Source: JASHVB01 sp963762885 (GTDB lineage Bacteria > Pseudomonadota > Alphaproteobacteria > Acetobacterales > Acetobacteraceae). Taken from it: 64,000 nucleotides of DNA. A program made the position numbers and the translations under genes. The notes under the pieces are model-generated. The model worked only from the letters and a program-made list of their open reading frames with translations, was not told the DNA's origin and searched no databases. This document shows positions 36,805 through 45,980 of the stretch, in pieces. Each line of letters opens with the position of its first letter. The first letter of the stretch is position 1. The DNA lies in assembly GCA_963762885.1 (NCBI GenBank), contig CAVXNH010000089.1, forward strand, positions 1-64,000, read 5' to 3'.

Positions 36805-38697
36805 ATGGTGAGCAGCGCCGCCACCGCCGCTGCCGTGCGCAAGCCGCTTCCCCGCGTTGGTGTGCTGCTTGCCGTCCTCGGCGTCGTGTATGGCGATATC
36901 GGCACCAGCCCGCTGTATGCCTTCAAGGCCAGCCTGGACGTCTTCAAGGGCATCACGATCAGCAATGTCGAGATCCTCGGGATCCTGTCGCTGATCTTCT
37001 GGTCGCTGATCCTGATCGTCACGGTCAAATACGTGAACCTGGTGATGCATGCCGACAACCGCGGCGAGGGCGGCATCCTGGCGCTGATGGCGCTGGCGCA
37101 ACGCGTCTCGGTCGGCACCGGGATGCGCAACTTCCTCGGCCTGGTGGGCATCGCGGGCGCCTGCCTGTTCTTCGGCGACGGCGTCATCACCCCGGCCATC
37201 TCGGTGCTGTCGGCGGTCGAGGGGTTGGAGGTGTCCGCGCCCGGACTCCAACAGTTCGTGCTGCCGATCAGCCTGGCGGTGATCGTGGCGCTGTTCGCCA
37301 TGCAATACCGCGGCACCCACAGTGTGGGACGCGTGTTCGGCCCGGTCATGGCGGTGTGGTTCATGGTGATCGGTGCGCTGGGCGTGGGAGAGATCGTGCA
37401 GCACCCGTTCGTACTGCTGGCCATTTCGCCGAGCTACGCCATCGCGCTGGTGGTGCAATACAAGGTGCTCGCCTTCATCGTGCTCGGCGCGGTGGTCCTG
37501 TGCGTCACCGGCGCCGAGGCGCTGTACGCCGACATGGGCCATTTCGGCGCTTACCCGATCCGGCTGAGTTGGACGTTCTTCGTGCTGCCCTGCCTGGTGC
37601 TGAACTATTTCGGCCAGGGCGCGCTGCTGATCAGCCACCCCGAGGCGCTCGACAACCCGTTCTTCCTGCTCGCGCCGTCCTGGATGCGGCTGCCGCTGGT
37701 GGTGCTGGCGACCTTCGCGACGGTGATCGCCAGCCAGGCAGTGATTTCCGGCGCTTACTCCATGACCCGCCAGTGCATGCAGCTCGGCATCTTGCCACGC
37801 ATGACGGTGCGCCACACCTCGACGATGGAGGAAGGCCAGATCTACGTGCCGCAGGTGAACACCTTCCTGTTCGTAGGGGTTGTCATCCTGGTGCTGGCGT
37901 TCAAGACCAGCGACAACCTGGCGTCGGCCTACGGCATCGCGGTCACCGGCACGTTCATGTGCACGGCGGTGCTGGCGACCGTGGTGTTCCGTCGGCAGTT
38001 CCATTGGTCGCGTACCGCAACGGTCGTTGTGTTCGGCGGGTTCTTCATCATCGACCTGGTGTTCTTCTCCGCCAACACGCTGAAGGTGGTGGAAGGCGGC
38101 TGGGTGCCCCTGGCGATGGCCGTCGGTTTGACCGCACTGATGACGTCGTGGAAGCGTGGCCGCGACCTGTTGCTGGCGCGCTGGCAGCAGGACAGCATGC
38201 CGCTGGCGCTGTTCCTGGCGCGGCTGCCGCAGTCCCGCACGGTGCGGGTGCCCGGGCTGGCGGTGTTCCTGACCAGCCAGCCGGATTACGTCCCGACATC
38301 GCTGCTGCACAATTTGAAGCACAACAAGGTGCTGCATGAGCAAGTGCTGTTTGTGACCGTGCAAAATATGGATGTGCCGGCGGTGCCGGCGGATCAGCGG
38401 GCGGAAATATCCGAGCTGGCGACCGGCATCTATCGCGTGATCCTGCGCTTCGGCTTCATGGAGAGCCCGAACATCCCGCTGACGCTGGAGGAGTTGGGAG
38501 GTCGGATTCCGTTCGATCCGATGCAGGCGAGCTACTTCCTCGGCCGCGAGGTTCTGGTGCCCGCCATGGTGCCGAAGCTGCCCTGGTGGCGGCTGTGGCT
38601 GTTCCTGCTGATGGCACGCAACGCCGTGCCGGCCACCGAGTTCTTCCGCATTCCGTCGGACCGGGTGGTGGAGTTGGGAGTGCGGGTGGCGATCTGA
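36805..38697 (+). CDS. kup: Low-affinity potassium transport system protein Kup
   Basis: A K+ uptake permease of the KUP/HAK/KT family in the inner membrane, 630 residues. Signature VLGVVYGDIGTSPLYAFK (about 25-42), then LALMALAQRV, FFGDGVITPAISVLSAVEG, ALYADMGHFGAYPIRLSW and NYFGQGALLI; about 12 membrane segments, with a C-terminal cytosolic domain ending DRVVELGVRVAI. ATG at 36805 (MVSSAATAAAVRKP) is chosen; the frame is open 31 codons upstream without family similarity. The 245 bases between the MFS gene and kup hold no recognised element. Confidence 0.95.
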   Translation: MVSSAATAAAVRKPLPRVGVLLAVLGVVYGDIGTSPLYAFKASLDVFKGITISNVEILGILSLIFWSLILIVTVKYVNLVMHADNRGEGGILALMALAQRVSVGTGMRNFLGLVGIAGACLFFGDGVITPAISVLSAVEGLEVSAPGLQQFVLPISLAVIVALFAMQYRGTHSVGRVFGPVMAVWFMVIGALGVGEIVQHPFVLLAISPSYAIALVVQYKVLAFIVLGAVVLCVTGAEALYADMGHFGAYPIRLSWTFFVLPCLVLNYFGQGALLISHPEALDNPFFLLAPSWMRLPLVVLATFATVIASQAVISGAYSMTRQCMQLGILPRMTVRHTSTMEEGQIYVPQVNTFLFVGVVILVLAFKTSDNLASAYGIAVTGTFMCTAVLATVVFRRQFHWSRTATVVVFGGFFIIDLVFFSANTLKVVEGGWVPLAMAVGLTALMTSWKRGRDLLLARWQQDSMPLALFLARLPQSRTVRVPGLAVFLTSQPDYVPTSLLHNLKHNKVLHEQVLFVTVQNMDVPAVPADQRAEISELATGIYRVILRFGFMESPNIPLTLEELGGRIPFDPMQASYFLGREVLVPAMVPKLPWWRLWLFLLMARNAVPATEFFRIPSDRVVELGVRVAI

Positions 38698-38754
38698 CTC
38701 CAATCCGCCGAACGATCGACTCTCGACCGCTTCGCACGAACCGCCCCAACCGTC

Positions 38755-38830
38755 TTGGCCCGGCTTGACCCGGCGATCTATGCAGCGCGGTGCCGCAATA
38801 GATGGACGGGTCCAGCCCGGCCATGACGGT
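38755..38830. repeat. Imperfect inverted repeat downstream of kup
   Basis: ggcccggcttgacccggcga and the region ending in acgggtccagcccggccatg are imperfect inverses around gcagcgcggtgccgca. It is related in style to the gccggcc hairpins. It may act as a processing or termination structure for kup. Confidence 0.55.
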
Positions 38831-38939
38831 TGGAGCGGTTCGTGCCGTACGTCAATCATTTGACGGCTTGGTATACCCGAGCGCCTGGAGAATCCGGCAT
38901 TCCTGTCCGGTGGCGGGCTGACAATGCCGTCCGATCGCC

Positions 38940-39583
38940 GGTCAGTGGCGGTACGGACCCCACTGGGGTCGGTGCCGGCCGCCCGCCAAGCAAGGCCGCG
39001 ATCTGGTCGTCGCCACCCAAACGAATGCCGCGCAACTGCGGCTGAGCTTCATCGAGGCCGGACCAGGCCTGGATAGTTGGGAATACGCCGCGCCGGTGAC
39101 CTCGTTCGATAACGAGATCCTCACCTTGGGCGAGTTGTACCGCGACCGGGCGGATTGCGAGAACAGGTTCGATGAGTTGAAGAACAAATGGGCTGGGGCG
39201 GCTTCACGACGCACGACCTGAAGCGCTGCCGGTTGGCCGACGGCACGGTAGCGCTCATCTACAACTGGTGGGGCTTGTTTGTCAGGCTGGCCGATCCGGA
39301 ACACCATCGCGAGGCGATCACCAGCCAGCCGCTGCTTTTGTCGGCGATCGCGCGGCGCACACGGCATGCGGGCCAGGTGACGCTGACCATTAGCAGCGCG
39401 CATGGCATGCGCGACAAGGCATGCCGCGCCTACATTCGGATTGCCGGCTTTCTGGCTGACTTGCGAAAAACTGCGGAACAGTTGGATCGCCTTGAACGAT
39501 GGTATCGCATCCTCACTGAAGAACTGCGCCACTTCCTCAAAGGCAGGCAACTGCGGCCGCCTATCCGTCTCAACCGGGCTTGA
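38940..39583 (+). pseudogene. IS1380-family transposase remnant
   Basis: The C-terminal part of an IS1380-type DDE transposase. Readable are RDLVVATQTNAAQLRLSFIE, GPGLDSWEYAAPVTSFDNEI, LGELYRDRADCENRFDELKN (with the catalytic Glu region) and, in another frame, WGGFTTHDLKRCRLADGTVA. A base is lost in the GGGG run near 39190, and the first 250-300 residues are absent. The element is dead. No terminal inverted repeats were found around it. Confidence 0.82.
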
Positions 39584-39754
39584 GTGCCAAGCGCCGGTTG
39601 AAAGTCATCGATGCGGCCGGGATAAACCGAACTCCAACTGCCGGATTTAGGATGAATTGGGGTAGTGGGTGGTTCGTCATCGGTCACAGGCGCCTGGGTC
39701 CGCGGCGGCTCAACCGGTCCGACGCAACGGCGGGAGCGACCAACCAGACTCTGC

Positions 39755-41404
39755 CTACCCGTAAGCCACCGCCTGATCTCCGCGCGTCATCCGTTCCGGC
39801 AGCGGACATCCGGTGAGGTTTGCCGCCACCGCCTCCGCCACCCGGATCCCATCCACGCCGGCCGACATGATTCCGCCGGCGTAGCCCGCGCCCTCCCCAG
39901 CGGGGAACAGTCCCGGAGTGTTCAGGCTGTGCCCGTCGGCGTTGCGCGCGATCCGGATCGGGGACGAGGTGCGGGTTTCAACTCCGGTCAGCACCGCGTC
40001 GCGCATGGCGAATCCGGGAATGTCGCGGTCGAATTTTCGTAGGGCCTCGCGGATTGCCTCGATGGCGAAGTCGGGAAGGCAGGCGGCCAGGTCGGCGGGG
40101 CGGACCTGCGGTTTGTAGGACGGCTGGACCTGGCCCAGCGCGACCGAGGCGCGGCCCTCCAGCAGGTCGCCGACCAACTGCCCCGGTGCCGCGTAATCGC
40201 TGCCTCCGGCCACGAACGCGCGCTGCTCCCAAGCGCGCTGGAATGCGATGCCGGCCAGCGCGTCGCCGGGGTAATCGGCCGGCGTGATGCCGACGACGAT
40301 CCCGGCGTTGGCGTTGAATTCGGCGCGCGAATACTGGCTCATGCCGTTGGTGACGACGCAGCCGATTTCAGACGTTGCGGCCACGACGCGCCCGCCGGGG
40401 CACATGCAGAAACTATAAACCGAGCGGCCCTTGCTGGCGTGGTGCACCAGTTTGTAGTCCGCTGCTCCCAGCAGTGGATGGCCGGCGAAGGAGCCGAAGC
40501 GGGCGCGGTCGATGAGGGATTGGGGGTGCTCTACACGGGCGCCGATCGAGAACGCCTTGGCCTCGATGTGCACCCCGCGGCGGTGCAGCATGGCGAAGGT
40601 GTCGCGCGCGCTGTGACCGATTGCGAGGATCACGTGGTCCGTGTCGATCTGTTCCCCGCCGGCGAGGGTGAGGCCGCGGACGTGGCGCTGTGCGTCGAGC
40701 TCGATGTCCTCGACGCGGGCGGAGAAACGGTATTCCCCGCCAAGGGATTCGATTTTCGCACGGAGGCCTTCCACCACGGTGACCAGGCGGAACGTGCCGA
40801 TATGCGGTTTGCTCGCGGTGAGGATTTCCTCGGGAGCGCCGGCCGCGACGAACTCGGTCAGTAGTTTGCGGGTGAGGTGGCGTGGATCCTTGATGCCGGA
40901 ATACAGCTTGCCGTCGGAGAATGTGCCGGCGCCGCCCTCACCGAACTGGACGTTGGATTCGGGGTTGAGGACGCCTCGGCGCCAAAGGCCCCAGGTGTCG
41001 CGAGTGCGCTCGCGGACCAGCTTGCCGCGTTCGACGATGAGCGGGCGGAAGCCCATCTCCGCCAGGGTCAGCGCGGCGAGCAAGCCGCAGGGGCCAGTGC
41101 CGATGACGACCGGTCGCCTGGCCGGGGCGGTGACGTGGATGGGCGCGCGGTAGGTCGTGTCGGGGGCGGGGCGGATGCGCGGGTCGCTGGCGTGGCGTTG
41201 CAGCACCGAGGTTTCGTCGCGGAGTTCGACGTCGGCGGCGTAGACCAGGGAGATGGCGGAGCGGCGGCGGGCGTCGTAGCCGCGGCGGACGATGGCCAGG
41301 CGCAGGAGGTCGCCGGGCGGAACGGCGAGCCGTTCCAGGATCGCGTCGCGCAGGGCGTCCGGCGGATGGTCCAGGGGGAGTTTAAGTTCGGTCAGCCGGA
41401 GCAT
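39755..41404 (-). CDS. FAD-dependent dehydrogenase, COG2509 family
   Basis: A 549-residue flavoprotein. The N-terminal 95 residues form the family-specific domain (LRLTELKLPLDHPPDALRDA). The FAD motif VVIGTGPCGLLAALTLAEMG lies near residue 98-117, and family text follows: NVQFGEGGAGTFSDGKLYSG, LAIGHSARDTFAMLHRRGV, CMCPGGRVVAATSE and a C-terminal FPAGEGAGYAGGIMSAGVDG. These soluble dehydrogenases are widespread, and their substrate is not established. Stands alone, divergent from the glycosyltransferase gene at 41525. Confidence 0.88.
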   Translation of the reverse strand: MLRLTELKLPLDHPPDALRDAILERLAVPPGDLLRLAIVRRGYDARRRSAISLVYAADVELRDETSVLQRHASDPRIRPAPDTTYRAPIHVTAPARRPVVIGTGPCGLLAALTLAEMGFRPLIVERGKLVRERTRDTWGLWRRGVLNPESNVQFGEGGAGTFSDGKLYSGIKDPRHLTRKLLTEFVAAGAPEEILTASKPHIGTFRLVTVVEGLRAKIESLGGEYRFSARVEDIELDAQRHVRGLTLAGGEQIDTDHVILAIGHSARDTFAMLHRRGVHIEAKAFSIGARVEHPQSLIDRARFGSFAGHPLLGAADYKLVHHASKGRSVYSFCMCPGGRVVAATSEIGCVVTNGMSQYSRAEFNANAGIVVGITPADYPGDALAGIAFQRAWEQRAFVAGGSDYAAPGQLVGDLLEGRASVALGQVQPSYKPQVRPADLAACLPDFAIEAIREALRKFDRDIPGFAMRDAVLTGVETRTSSPIRIARNADGHSLNTPGLFPAGEGAGYAGGIMSAGVDGIRVAEAVAANLTGCPLPERMTRGDQAVAYG

Positions 41405-41524
41405 GGTGGTGCTCCCGTATCATGCGCGGGGTGGTGCGCACACAGGCGCGGCGCCGATGCCTGAGCGGCCGCATTGGGGTATCATGGTCACATTGCCATG
41501 CCGTCATGCGCCCGGGAAGTCGCG

Positions 41525-42421
41525 ATGGCCACCATTGTCAATGTGTTGAGTTCGCCGCCGGATGGCTCGCCCCTGCCCGTCGATATCGTGGTTATCCAAC
41601 CGGCCGGATATCTGCACTCGGCCGCCTTTGCCGAGGTGGCGGAAATCTTGCTGCATGGGCTGCGCGCCTTGAGCTGCGACGCGACCGTCCAGGCCAACCT
41701 CATACGCCCTGGTGTTCCGGCGATCGTGCTGGGGGTGCATCTGCTGCCTCCGGCAGAGGCGCTGCGGTTGCCGGCCGGTACCATCATCTACAACCTTGAG
41801 CAAATCCGGCCTGGTGCCTGGGCTGCCCATGCCGGCTACCTTGAGTTGCTGTCGCACTATACGGTGTGGGATTTCGACGCAGCGAACATCGAGGCCATCA
41901 AGCGCGCGACCGTACATCGCCGCGTGCGTCACGTGCCGATCGGTTTTGTGCCGCAGTTGACACGCATCGCAGCCGCGCCGGCGCCGGATATCGACGTGCT
42001 GTTCTACGGCAGCATGACGCCGCGCCGCGAGGCGGTGTTCCAGGCGCTCGCCGCGGCCGGAATGCGGGTGCACGTGGCGTTTGGTGTTTATGGCACCGAG
42101 CGCGACGCTCTGATCGCCCGCGCCAGGGTCGTGCTGTGCGTGCATGCGTATCCGGACTGGGGATTTGAGATCGTGCGCATTGCCTGGCTACTGGCGAACC
42201 GCAAGGCGGTGGTGTGCGAGGCGAACGCTGCATCCGATGTCGATGCGGATCTGCGTAATGGCGTGTTGGGGGTGCCTTACACGCGGTTGGTGGATGCCTG
42301 TCGTTTGCTGGTGCAGGACGATGCGGCGCGGCATCGGCTGGAACAGGCGGGATGGGCCGCGTTCAGCGCGCGCGACGAGGCGTCGATTTTGCGCGACGCG
42401 CTGACGGTGCCATACCTGTAG
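41525..42421 (+). CDS. Glycosyltransferase-like protein
   Basis: A 298-residue protein without membrane segments. The C-terminal half has DIDVLFYGSMTPRREAVFQA and ARVVLCVHAYPDWGFEIVRI followed by LLANRKAVVCEA, the layout of the GT-B C-terminal nucleotide-sugar-binding domain (Glyco_trans_1_2 type). The N-terminal half (IYNLEQIRPGAWAAHAGYLE) fits an acceptor domain. The ATG at 41525 begins MATIVNVLSS; an upstream in-frame ATG at 41474 is less likely. Sugar and acceptor unknown. Confidence 0.7.
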   Translation: MATIVNVLSSPPDGSPLPVDIVVIQPAGYLHSAAFAEVAEILLHGLRALSCDATVQANLIRPGVPAIVLGVHLLPPAEALRLPAGTIIYNLEQIRPGAWAAHAGYLELLSHYTVWDFDAANIEAIKRATVHRRVRHVPIGFVPQLTRIAAAPAPDIDVLFYGSMTPRREAVFQALAAAGMRVHVAFGVYGTERDALIARARVVLCVHAYPDWGFEIVRIAWLLANRKAVVCEANAASDVDADLRNGVLGVPYTRLVDACRLLVQDDAARHRLEQAGWAAFSARDEASILRDALTVPYL

Positions 42422-42485
42422 GCCATGCTCACAGATGCGGGCGAGTGCGCCAGTGTTGCGATCCTCACGCTGCGACCCTGGCTGC

Positions 42486-42573
42486 TGTCAGTCCGCAAGC
42501 AGATTCACCACAAAGTTAGCCAGCGGCCGCGGCCGCTGGCTAACTTTGTGGTGAATTTACCTGCGGACTGACA
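42486..42573. repeat. 88-bp near-perfect palindrome
   Basis: Two 44-base arms with no spacer, centred between 42529 and 42530 (centre cagcggccgcggccgctg), with only three mismatches. It lies between two convergent genes (42421 and 42637). It could be a bidirectional terminator or a transposon-derived miniature element. The AT-rich ttagcc/ggctaa and gattcacc blocks are unlike the surrounding GC-rich DNA. Confidence 0.85.
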
Positions 42574-42636
42574 CACCGCGGTGGCCGTTCAAGTGTCACG
42601 GAAGAGTATCGAAGCGTTGGGATCACAATTCTAAAG

Positions 42637-43655
42637 TCAATCAGCCGCGAACAACTGTGCTAGGAAGCCTGCATCGCCGAACGCGCCGGATTTCGATACG
42701 ACGCGTTGTCCGTTCCACGCGCCGCCGCGCAGGATCGAGGTGGGAACACCGGGGACGACTTCCCCATCCACGTCGAGCCGTTCTGCCCCCAGCTTATCGC
42801 ACAGGTGTCGCAAGGTTTCGCCGCCGGAGACGACCAGGTACCGGGCCGGTCGACCGCAGCCAGCACGTCGGTAAAGCAGTCGCCGATGTGGCGTGCCGCG
42901 TGTGGGCGCGGCGTGCCGGCAGGCAGCTCGATGCATACGGCGGCGGCGCCGGATTGCAGTGCGCGGCGGATGGCGGCGATCTCATCGGTTGTGCTTGCGG
43001 CAATGCGATGCAGGCGGTCGCCCGTGGCGGCAAGCTGGGCCGCGGAGACGCTGTGGTCGGAGCCGATCAGCGCCAGGATTGGGCGCGGGAGGGGCGGGCA
43101 GGGTACCGGGCGCCGGCCCGCCAGAGCGCCGGCAAGGCCGCCGGTGCCACACCATAACACGCGGCCGGGGAGGGCTCGGCCCGCGACGACGATCGCACCC
43201 AGATCGGCGTCGGTTTCCGCGTCATACATTGGCGTGGCGATGCCGCAGGCACGCAGGGCGGCCGGCAGATCGACTCCGCTGTCGCACCAGTGGTCGCCGT
43301 CACGGGCGAGTTGGCGGCCGTCGCGGGTGATGCGGCCCTGAAACGGGAATGCCGGCGCCAGCACGCAGTGGTCGAAGTGCTGCATGCAGGCTGCGAGTTC
43401 GACGGCGACGTGGCCGCGCAGCAGGCTGTCGATCTTCTTGAAGGCAATGTCGGCGCCTTGCAGGTGCGGTGCGAGGTGCTGCATGGCGGTACGGGCCGCC
43501 GACGCATCCAGGTCGCGGGTGCCGGCATCGATCGCCGCTGTTGGCGGCAGGTCGTTGGTGCGCCATTGCACGGGCACCGGCCCGGCCAACGGCACGAACC
43601 GCGACGCGCTGTCGAGCGCTCCGGTAAGGTCGTCGGCGAGGATGCGGAGTTTCAA
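42637..43655 (-). pseudogene. Four-carbon acid sugar kinase family protein (DUF1537, OtnK/DtnK-like), one frameshift
   Basis: An ATP-dependent kinase of the DUF1537 family, known members of which phosphorylate D-threonate, D-erythronate and related acids. N-terminal MKLRILADDLTGALDSASRF, then FKKIDSLLRGHVAVELAA and VLWCGTGGLAGALAGR. The nucleotide-binding end (LVVSGGETLRHLCDKLGAER to FLAQLFAAD) is in another frame: one C is missing near 42841 (PGT-LVVSGGE). Restored it is about 338 residues, shorter than the usual 400-plus. Last gene of a four-gene leftward operon with a 2-hydroxyacid dehydrogenase and an enolase-like protein, so it probably phosphorylates a sugar acid in the same route. Confidence 0.8.
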
Positions 43656-43683
43656 GTTTTCGCGACCACGACGTGGGAGGAGG

Positions 43684-43752
43684 CAGGGTGAGGGTTACGC
43701 GTTCGGAACGCAACACCCTCACCCGGCCTCTCCCGCTTCGCAGGAGAGGGGA
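43684..43752. repeat. Palindromic repeat (CCCTCACCC/CTCTCCCGC family)
   Basis: gggtgagggttacgc pairs loosely with gcaacaccctcaccc, and cctctcccgcttcg with caggagagg. The same ctctcccgc/gcgggagag family appears inside the coding sequence at about 60745-60777. Confidence 0.6.
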
Positions 43753-43758
43753 ATCGAA

Positions 43759-44691
43759 TCAAACCACCCGGTGCAGCAGCGCTTCTCCCGCGGCAACGCG
43801 CCGGCAGTTCTCCGCGGCCACTACGAAGCTGCGGTCGAAGGTGCCGGTGGTCAGCCAGGCGACATGCGGCGACACGACGACGTTGGGTAACTGGAACAGC
43901 GGCGCGGCAAAGTCGGGCGGCTCGGTTTCGAACACGTCCAGGCCGGCGGCGGCGAGGTGGCCGGAACGCAGTGCCTCGGTCAGCGCCGCCTGGTCCACCA
44001 GGCCGCCGCGGGCGGTGTTGATCAGCACCGCGCCACGCTTCATCCGAGCCAGCGCCGCGGCGTCGATCAGGTGCGCCGTTTGCTCCGTCAGCGGCACGTG
44101 CAAGGTGACCACGTCGGCCTCCTCCAGCAACGCCGGCAGGCTGCGCCATTCGCCCAGCGCGTCGGGCACCGGCGCCTGGTCGGTATAGAGCACGCGGCAG
44201 CCCATCGCCGTCAGCACCGGCGCGAGCAAACGGGGGATTGCGCCGTAGCCCACCAGGCCGACGACGCGGCGGCCCAATTCGCCGAGGCCGTCTTCCAGCA
44301 GCGGATCGGTCCATACGCCGCGCCGGATCGAGGCATCGAAGCGCGGCAGGCGGCGCAATGCCGCCAGCATCATCGCCAGTGTCAGTTCGGCCACGGCGCG
44401 AGAATTGGTGCCGGGCAGGTTGCATACCGCAATGCCACGCGCCTTAGCCGCGTCGAGGTCGATCGTGTTGACGCCGATGCCAATCTTCTGGATCAGCTTC
44501 AACCGAGGCGCCGCGGCGATCATCGCCGCCGTGCATGGCTCCAACACATGCCACAGCACGTCGGTCTCCGGCAGGGTGCGTTGCAGCAGTGCTCTGTCGT
44601 CCACCGGGCAGATGGTGATGTCGAGACCGGGGACGGCGGCCAGGCGCGCCGCCAGGTCCGGGCCCGCCGCGTAGTGGAACAGCACTTTCAT
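43759..44691 (-). CDS. D-2-hydroxyacid dehydrogenase
   Basis: A 310-residue NAD(P)-dependent dehydrogenase of the D-isomer-specific family. Substrate-domain start MKVLFHYAAGPDLAARLAAV; IQKIGIGVNTIDLDAAKARG; nucleotide motif VVGLVGYGAIPRLLAPVLTA (GxGxxx fold); catalytic Arg in INTARGGLVDQAAL, Glu in LDVFETEPPD and His in VVVSPHVAWLT. The start at 44691 overlaps the enolase-like stop (ATGA). It should reduce or oxidise a 2-keto/2-hydroxy acid linked to the neighbouring kinase and enolase-like reactions. Confidence 0.92.
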   Translation of the reverse strand: MKVLFHYAAGPDLAARLAAVPGLDITICPVDDRALLQRTLPETDVLWHVLEPCTAAMIAAAPRLKLIQKIGIGVNTIDLDAAKARGIAVCNLPGTNSRAVAELTLAMMLAALRRLPRFDASIRRGVWTDPLLEDGLGELGRRVVGLVGYGAIPRLLAPVLTAMGCRVLYTDQAPVPDALGEWRSLPALLEEADVVTLHVPLTEQTAHLIDAAALARMKRGAVLINTARGGLVDQAALTEALRSGHLAAAGLDVFETEPPDFAAPLFQLPNVVVSPHVAWLTTGTFDRSFVVAAENCRRVAAGEALLHRVV

Positions 44692-45980
44692 CGCTGCTTG
44701 GACCTTCCCAGCACGCCGCCACCGGCGAAGTCGGCACGCGCGCCGAGCGCCTCCTCGACGCGCAGCGCCTCGTTCCATTTCGCCATCCGCTCGCCGCGCG
44801 CGAAGCTGCCGACCTTGAGCTGGCCGACGCCCCAGCCGACGGCGAGATGCACGATCGTGGTGTCCTCGGTTTCGCCCGACCGCGCCGAGACGATGCCGGC
44901 GAAACCGCACTCCTGCGCCGCCTTCCAGCACTCCCAGGTTTCCGTCAGCGTGCCGCGCTGGTTCGGCTTCAACAGCACGGCGTTGGCGCCGCCGCGCATC
45001 GCCGCTTCGCGCACGCGGGAGGCCTGGCTGACCAGGAAGTCGTCTCCCACCACCTGCACGCGATTGCCGACCTCGTGGGTGAAGGCGGCGAAGCCGACAT
45101 CGTCGTCCTCGGCGAGCGGGTCCTCGATCGAGACGATCGGATAACGGCGAATCCAGCCGGCCAGCAGCTTCACCATACCTTCGCTGTCGAGCTCGCGTTC
45201 TTCCAAGGCTAGCTTGTATTTTCCGCCGCGGCCGAATTCCGAGGCGGCGACGTCGAGCGCGATCGCCACCTGGCTGCCGGGAGCGAAACCGGCGCGCTCG
45301 ATGGCGCGCACCAGGGTTTCCAGCGCCTGTTCGTTGGTGGCGAAGGCCGGCCACCAGCCGCCTTCGTCCGCCACGCCGGCCAGGGTGCCGGCTTCCGCCA
45401 TCAATGCTCCGGCCGCGCGATAGACTTCGGCGGTCCAATCCAGTGCCTGGGCGAAGTTCGCCGCGGCCGGACAGGTCACCATGAAGTCCTGGATGTCCAC
45501 GCGGCGGCCGGCGTGCGCGCCGCCGCCGAAGATTTGAATCTGCGGCAGCGGCAGCGTGTGTGCATCGGGCCCGCCGAGGTAACGATACAGCGGCTCGCCG
45601 GCCATCGCCGCCGCGGCATGCGCCGCCGCCATCGATACCGACAGCACCGCGTTGGCGCCAAGGCGGGACTTGCTCGGGGTGCCGTCGAGTTCGATCAGGC
45701 GCTTGTCGAGCGTCGCCTGATCGCGCGCATCCATGCCGGTCACGGCGCGGGCGATCACCGTGTTGACGTGCTCTACCGCGCGGGTGACGTCGTAACCGCC
45801 GAACGTGGCGCCGCCGTCACGCAGGTCGAGCGCCTCGCCGGTGCCGGTGGAGGCGCCGGCGGGCGCGATGGCTCGGCCGACGCCGCCGCCCTCCAGCAAG
45901 ATGTCGGTTTCCACGGTGGGACGGCCGCGGCTGTCCCAGACGCGCCGGCCATGCACAAAGGCAATCGCACTATCGGTCAT
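44688..45980 (-). CDS. Divergent enolase paralogue
   Basis: A 430-residue enolase-fold protein. Kept: loop GASTGTGEA (42-50), catalytic Glu206 in VADEGGWW, metal ligands in VSIEDPLAEDD and VVGDDFLVSQ, catalytic Lys338 in LLKPNQRGTLTET. Changed: the active-site SHRSGETED has become SARSGETED (Ala366 for the phosphate/metal-site His), QEF has become QDF, and PSGAS has become PAGAS. Enolase normally dehydrates 2-phosphoglycerate to phosphoenolpyruvate. These changes in an operon with a DUF1537 kinase and a 2-hydroxyacid dehydrogenase suggest another phosphorylated acid as substrate. Start ATG 45980 overlaps the upstream kinase stop. Confidence 0.88.
   Translation of the reverse strand: MTDSAIAFVHGRRVWDSRGRPTVETDILLEGGGVGRAIAPAGASTGTGEALDLRDGGATFGGYDVTRAVEHVNTVIARAVTGMDARDQATLDKRLIELDGTPSKSRLGANAVLSVSMAAAHAAAAMAGEPLYRYLGGPDAHTLPLPQIQIFGGGAHAGRRVDIQDFMVTCPAAANFAQALDWTAEVYRAAGALMAEAGTLAGVADEGGWWPAFATNEQALETLVRAIERAGFAPGSQVAIALDVAASEFGRGGKYKLALEERELDSEGMVKLLAGWIRRYPIVSIEDPLAEDDDVGFAAFTHEVGNRVQVVGDDFLVSQASRVREAAMRGGANAVLLKPNQRGTLTETWECWKAAQECGFAGIVSARSGETEDTTIVHLAVGWGVGQLKVGSFARGERMAKWNEALRVEEALGARADFAGGGVLGRSKQR

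Noticed and set aside
36637..38859. A 740-codon open frame on the minus strand antisense to kup
   Set aside because: It has His/Gln/Arg-rich, low-complexity text typical of the antisense frame of a GC-rich gene, and the plus strand encodes a full Kup protein.
41474..41524. Longer start for the glycosyltransferase at 41474
   Set aside because: The extra 17 residues are unlike the family, and ATG 41525 gives a normal beta-strand start.
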